A stretch of DNA of 64,000 nucleotides from PSRI01 sp041484195 (GTDB lineage Bacteria; Bacteroidota; Bacteroidia; Chitinophagales; Chitinophagaceae), in contig JBGPHC010000017.1 of NCBI GenBank assembly GCA_041484195.1, forward strand, positions 23,657 through 87,656, read 5' to 3'. Below, piece after piece: positions 63,611 to 64,000 of this stretch (positions are counted from its first letter, which is position 1; the number at the start of each line of letters is the position of its first letter). The position numbers and the translations under genes were made by a program. Below the pieces are notes generated by a model, which saw only the letters and a list, made by a program, of their open reading frames with translations, was not told where the DNA came from and searched no databases.

Positions 63611-64000
63611 TGGTGTTTCCCGTAAAGCGAAGCAATGCCTGTAATTTAAGGCGATAAGGGAGCACCAACCAAACACTGTCATTTTATTGTTGGTGCTCCC
63701 TGGAAGCCTTATCAGAAAGATTGAGATCCTCAAGCGGGAAACACCAACAATGGCTCTTTTTATTGTCCCGCCTTGGTTGGTGTTTCCCGTTTTACTAAAG
63801 AAATACCTGCATCCAGAGCTGTAAGGGAGCACCAACCAAACCACCCTTCGATTATTGATCATGATTTGATAGTATGCTTTGTATTGTTGGTGCTCCCTGG
63901 AAACCTTATCAGAAAGATTGAGATCCTCCAGCGGGAAACACCCACAATGGCTCTTTTTATTGTCCCGCCTTGGTTGGTGTTTCCCGTTTTACTAAAGAAA
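63611..64000. repeat. Tandem array of paired hairpins, ~197-bp period, running off the window end
   Basis: Two hairpins alternate. A: GGGAGCACCAAC (63658-63669) with GTTGGTGCTCCC (63689-63700); second copy arms at 63825-63836 and 63886-63897 with a longer loop. B: CGGGAAACACCAAC (63735-63748) with GTTGGTGTTTCCCG (63776-63789); second copy at 63932-63945 (one change) and 63973-63986. Blocks 63686-63803 and 63883-64000 differ at three of 118 positions. A partial B right arm at 63611-63622 marks the left edge. Both stems share CACCAAC. No coding role is apparent; an open frame across 63575-63862 on the minus strand looks accidental. Confidence 0.8.

Noticed and set aside
63575..63862. A 95-codon open frame across the hairpin array
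   Set aside because: It runs through the repeat units and would encode repeat-derived sequence without domain character.
63658..63986. Integron attC sites
   Set aside because: The arms end in GTTGGTG rather than GTTRRRY, there is no integrase in view, and the repeated inner blocks are nearly identical, unlike cassettes.
63611..64000. CRISPR array
   Set aside because: The unit is ~197 bp, inner regions are also repeated, and no cas genes are present.
1..64000. rRNA, tRNA, prophage or insertion-sequence genes
   Set aside because: None recognised in the translations or the DNA; only small remnants and palindromes are present.

Overview
The window is chromosomal DNA of a Bacteroidota bacterium, most likely a member of the Chitinophagaceae. 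Evidence: two SusC/SusD outer-membrane import pairs, an ECF sigma/FecR pair of the Bacteroidetes type, an actinobacterial/Bacteroidetes-type succinate dehydrogenase (order C-A-B), small family proteins typical of this phylum (DUF6520, DUF4242, lmo0937-type), moderate GC content and several promoters matching the Bacteroidetes -7 box TAnnTTTG. No rRNA, tRNA, CRISPR array or intact transposase was seen.

Region 1 (1-22.5 kb) is an L-rhamnose utilisation locus. A rhamnose/H+ symporter, a fused rhamnulose-phosphate aldolase/lactaldehyde dehydrogenase, rhamnose isomerase, rhamnulokinase and an FMN-dependent alpha-hydroxy-acid (lactate) dehydrogenase form the catabolic path; a GntR-type regulator follows. 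Then come a SusC/SusD pair, two metal-dependent hydrolases (amidohydrolase, CehA-like), a polysaccharide deacetylase, an alpha/beta esterase and a GH78 alpha-L-rhamnosidase, so the locus looks able to strip, deacylate, import and burn rhamnose from plant glycans or glycosides.

Region 2 (22.5-33 kb) is patchy accessory DNA: an S41-peptidase remnant, a MazE/MazF toxin-antitoxin pair, a frameshifted hypothetical gene, DUF1801 and DUF1624 proteins, a large LuxR-type ATPase regulator flanked by two DUF4242 genes, an amidohydrolase and a lectin-like secreted protein. Region 3 (33.4-37.4 kb) is the sdhCAB operon. Region 4 (37.5-39.7 kb) has a CPBP-family membrane protein that has lost its catalytic motif and an AraC regulator. 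Region 5 (39.7-48.8 kb) is an ECF sigma / FecR / SusC (with STN domain) / SusD / TlpA-like set facing a small MauE-DUF6520 pair. Region 6 (49-57.2 kb) is a nitric-oxide cluster: an Rrf2 (NsrR-like) regulator, a NorC-NorB-like pair and a divergent quinol NO reductase around a shared palindrome, a thioesterase, a flavin-binding-type protein and a conserved 613-residue protein of unknown function whose upstream region carries the same heptamer as that palindrome.

Region 7 (57.3-64 kb) holds small, probably stress-related genes (cold-shock protein, cupin, small membrane and secreted proteins). Four promoters here share a previously unnamed architecture: two direct TRTAA boxes exactly 21 bp apart, with a -7 box beginning exactly 27 bp after the start of the second box. 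One of them appears to drive only a very short transcript ending in a terminator. The window ends inside a tandem array with a ~197-bp period built from two alternating hairpins (GGGAGCACCAAC and CGGGAAACACCAAC arms); a degenerate relative lies downstream of mazEF. These two items and the non-canonical NO-reductase pair are the most promising novelties.
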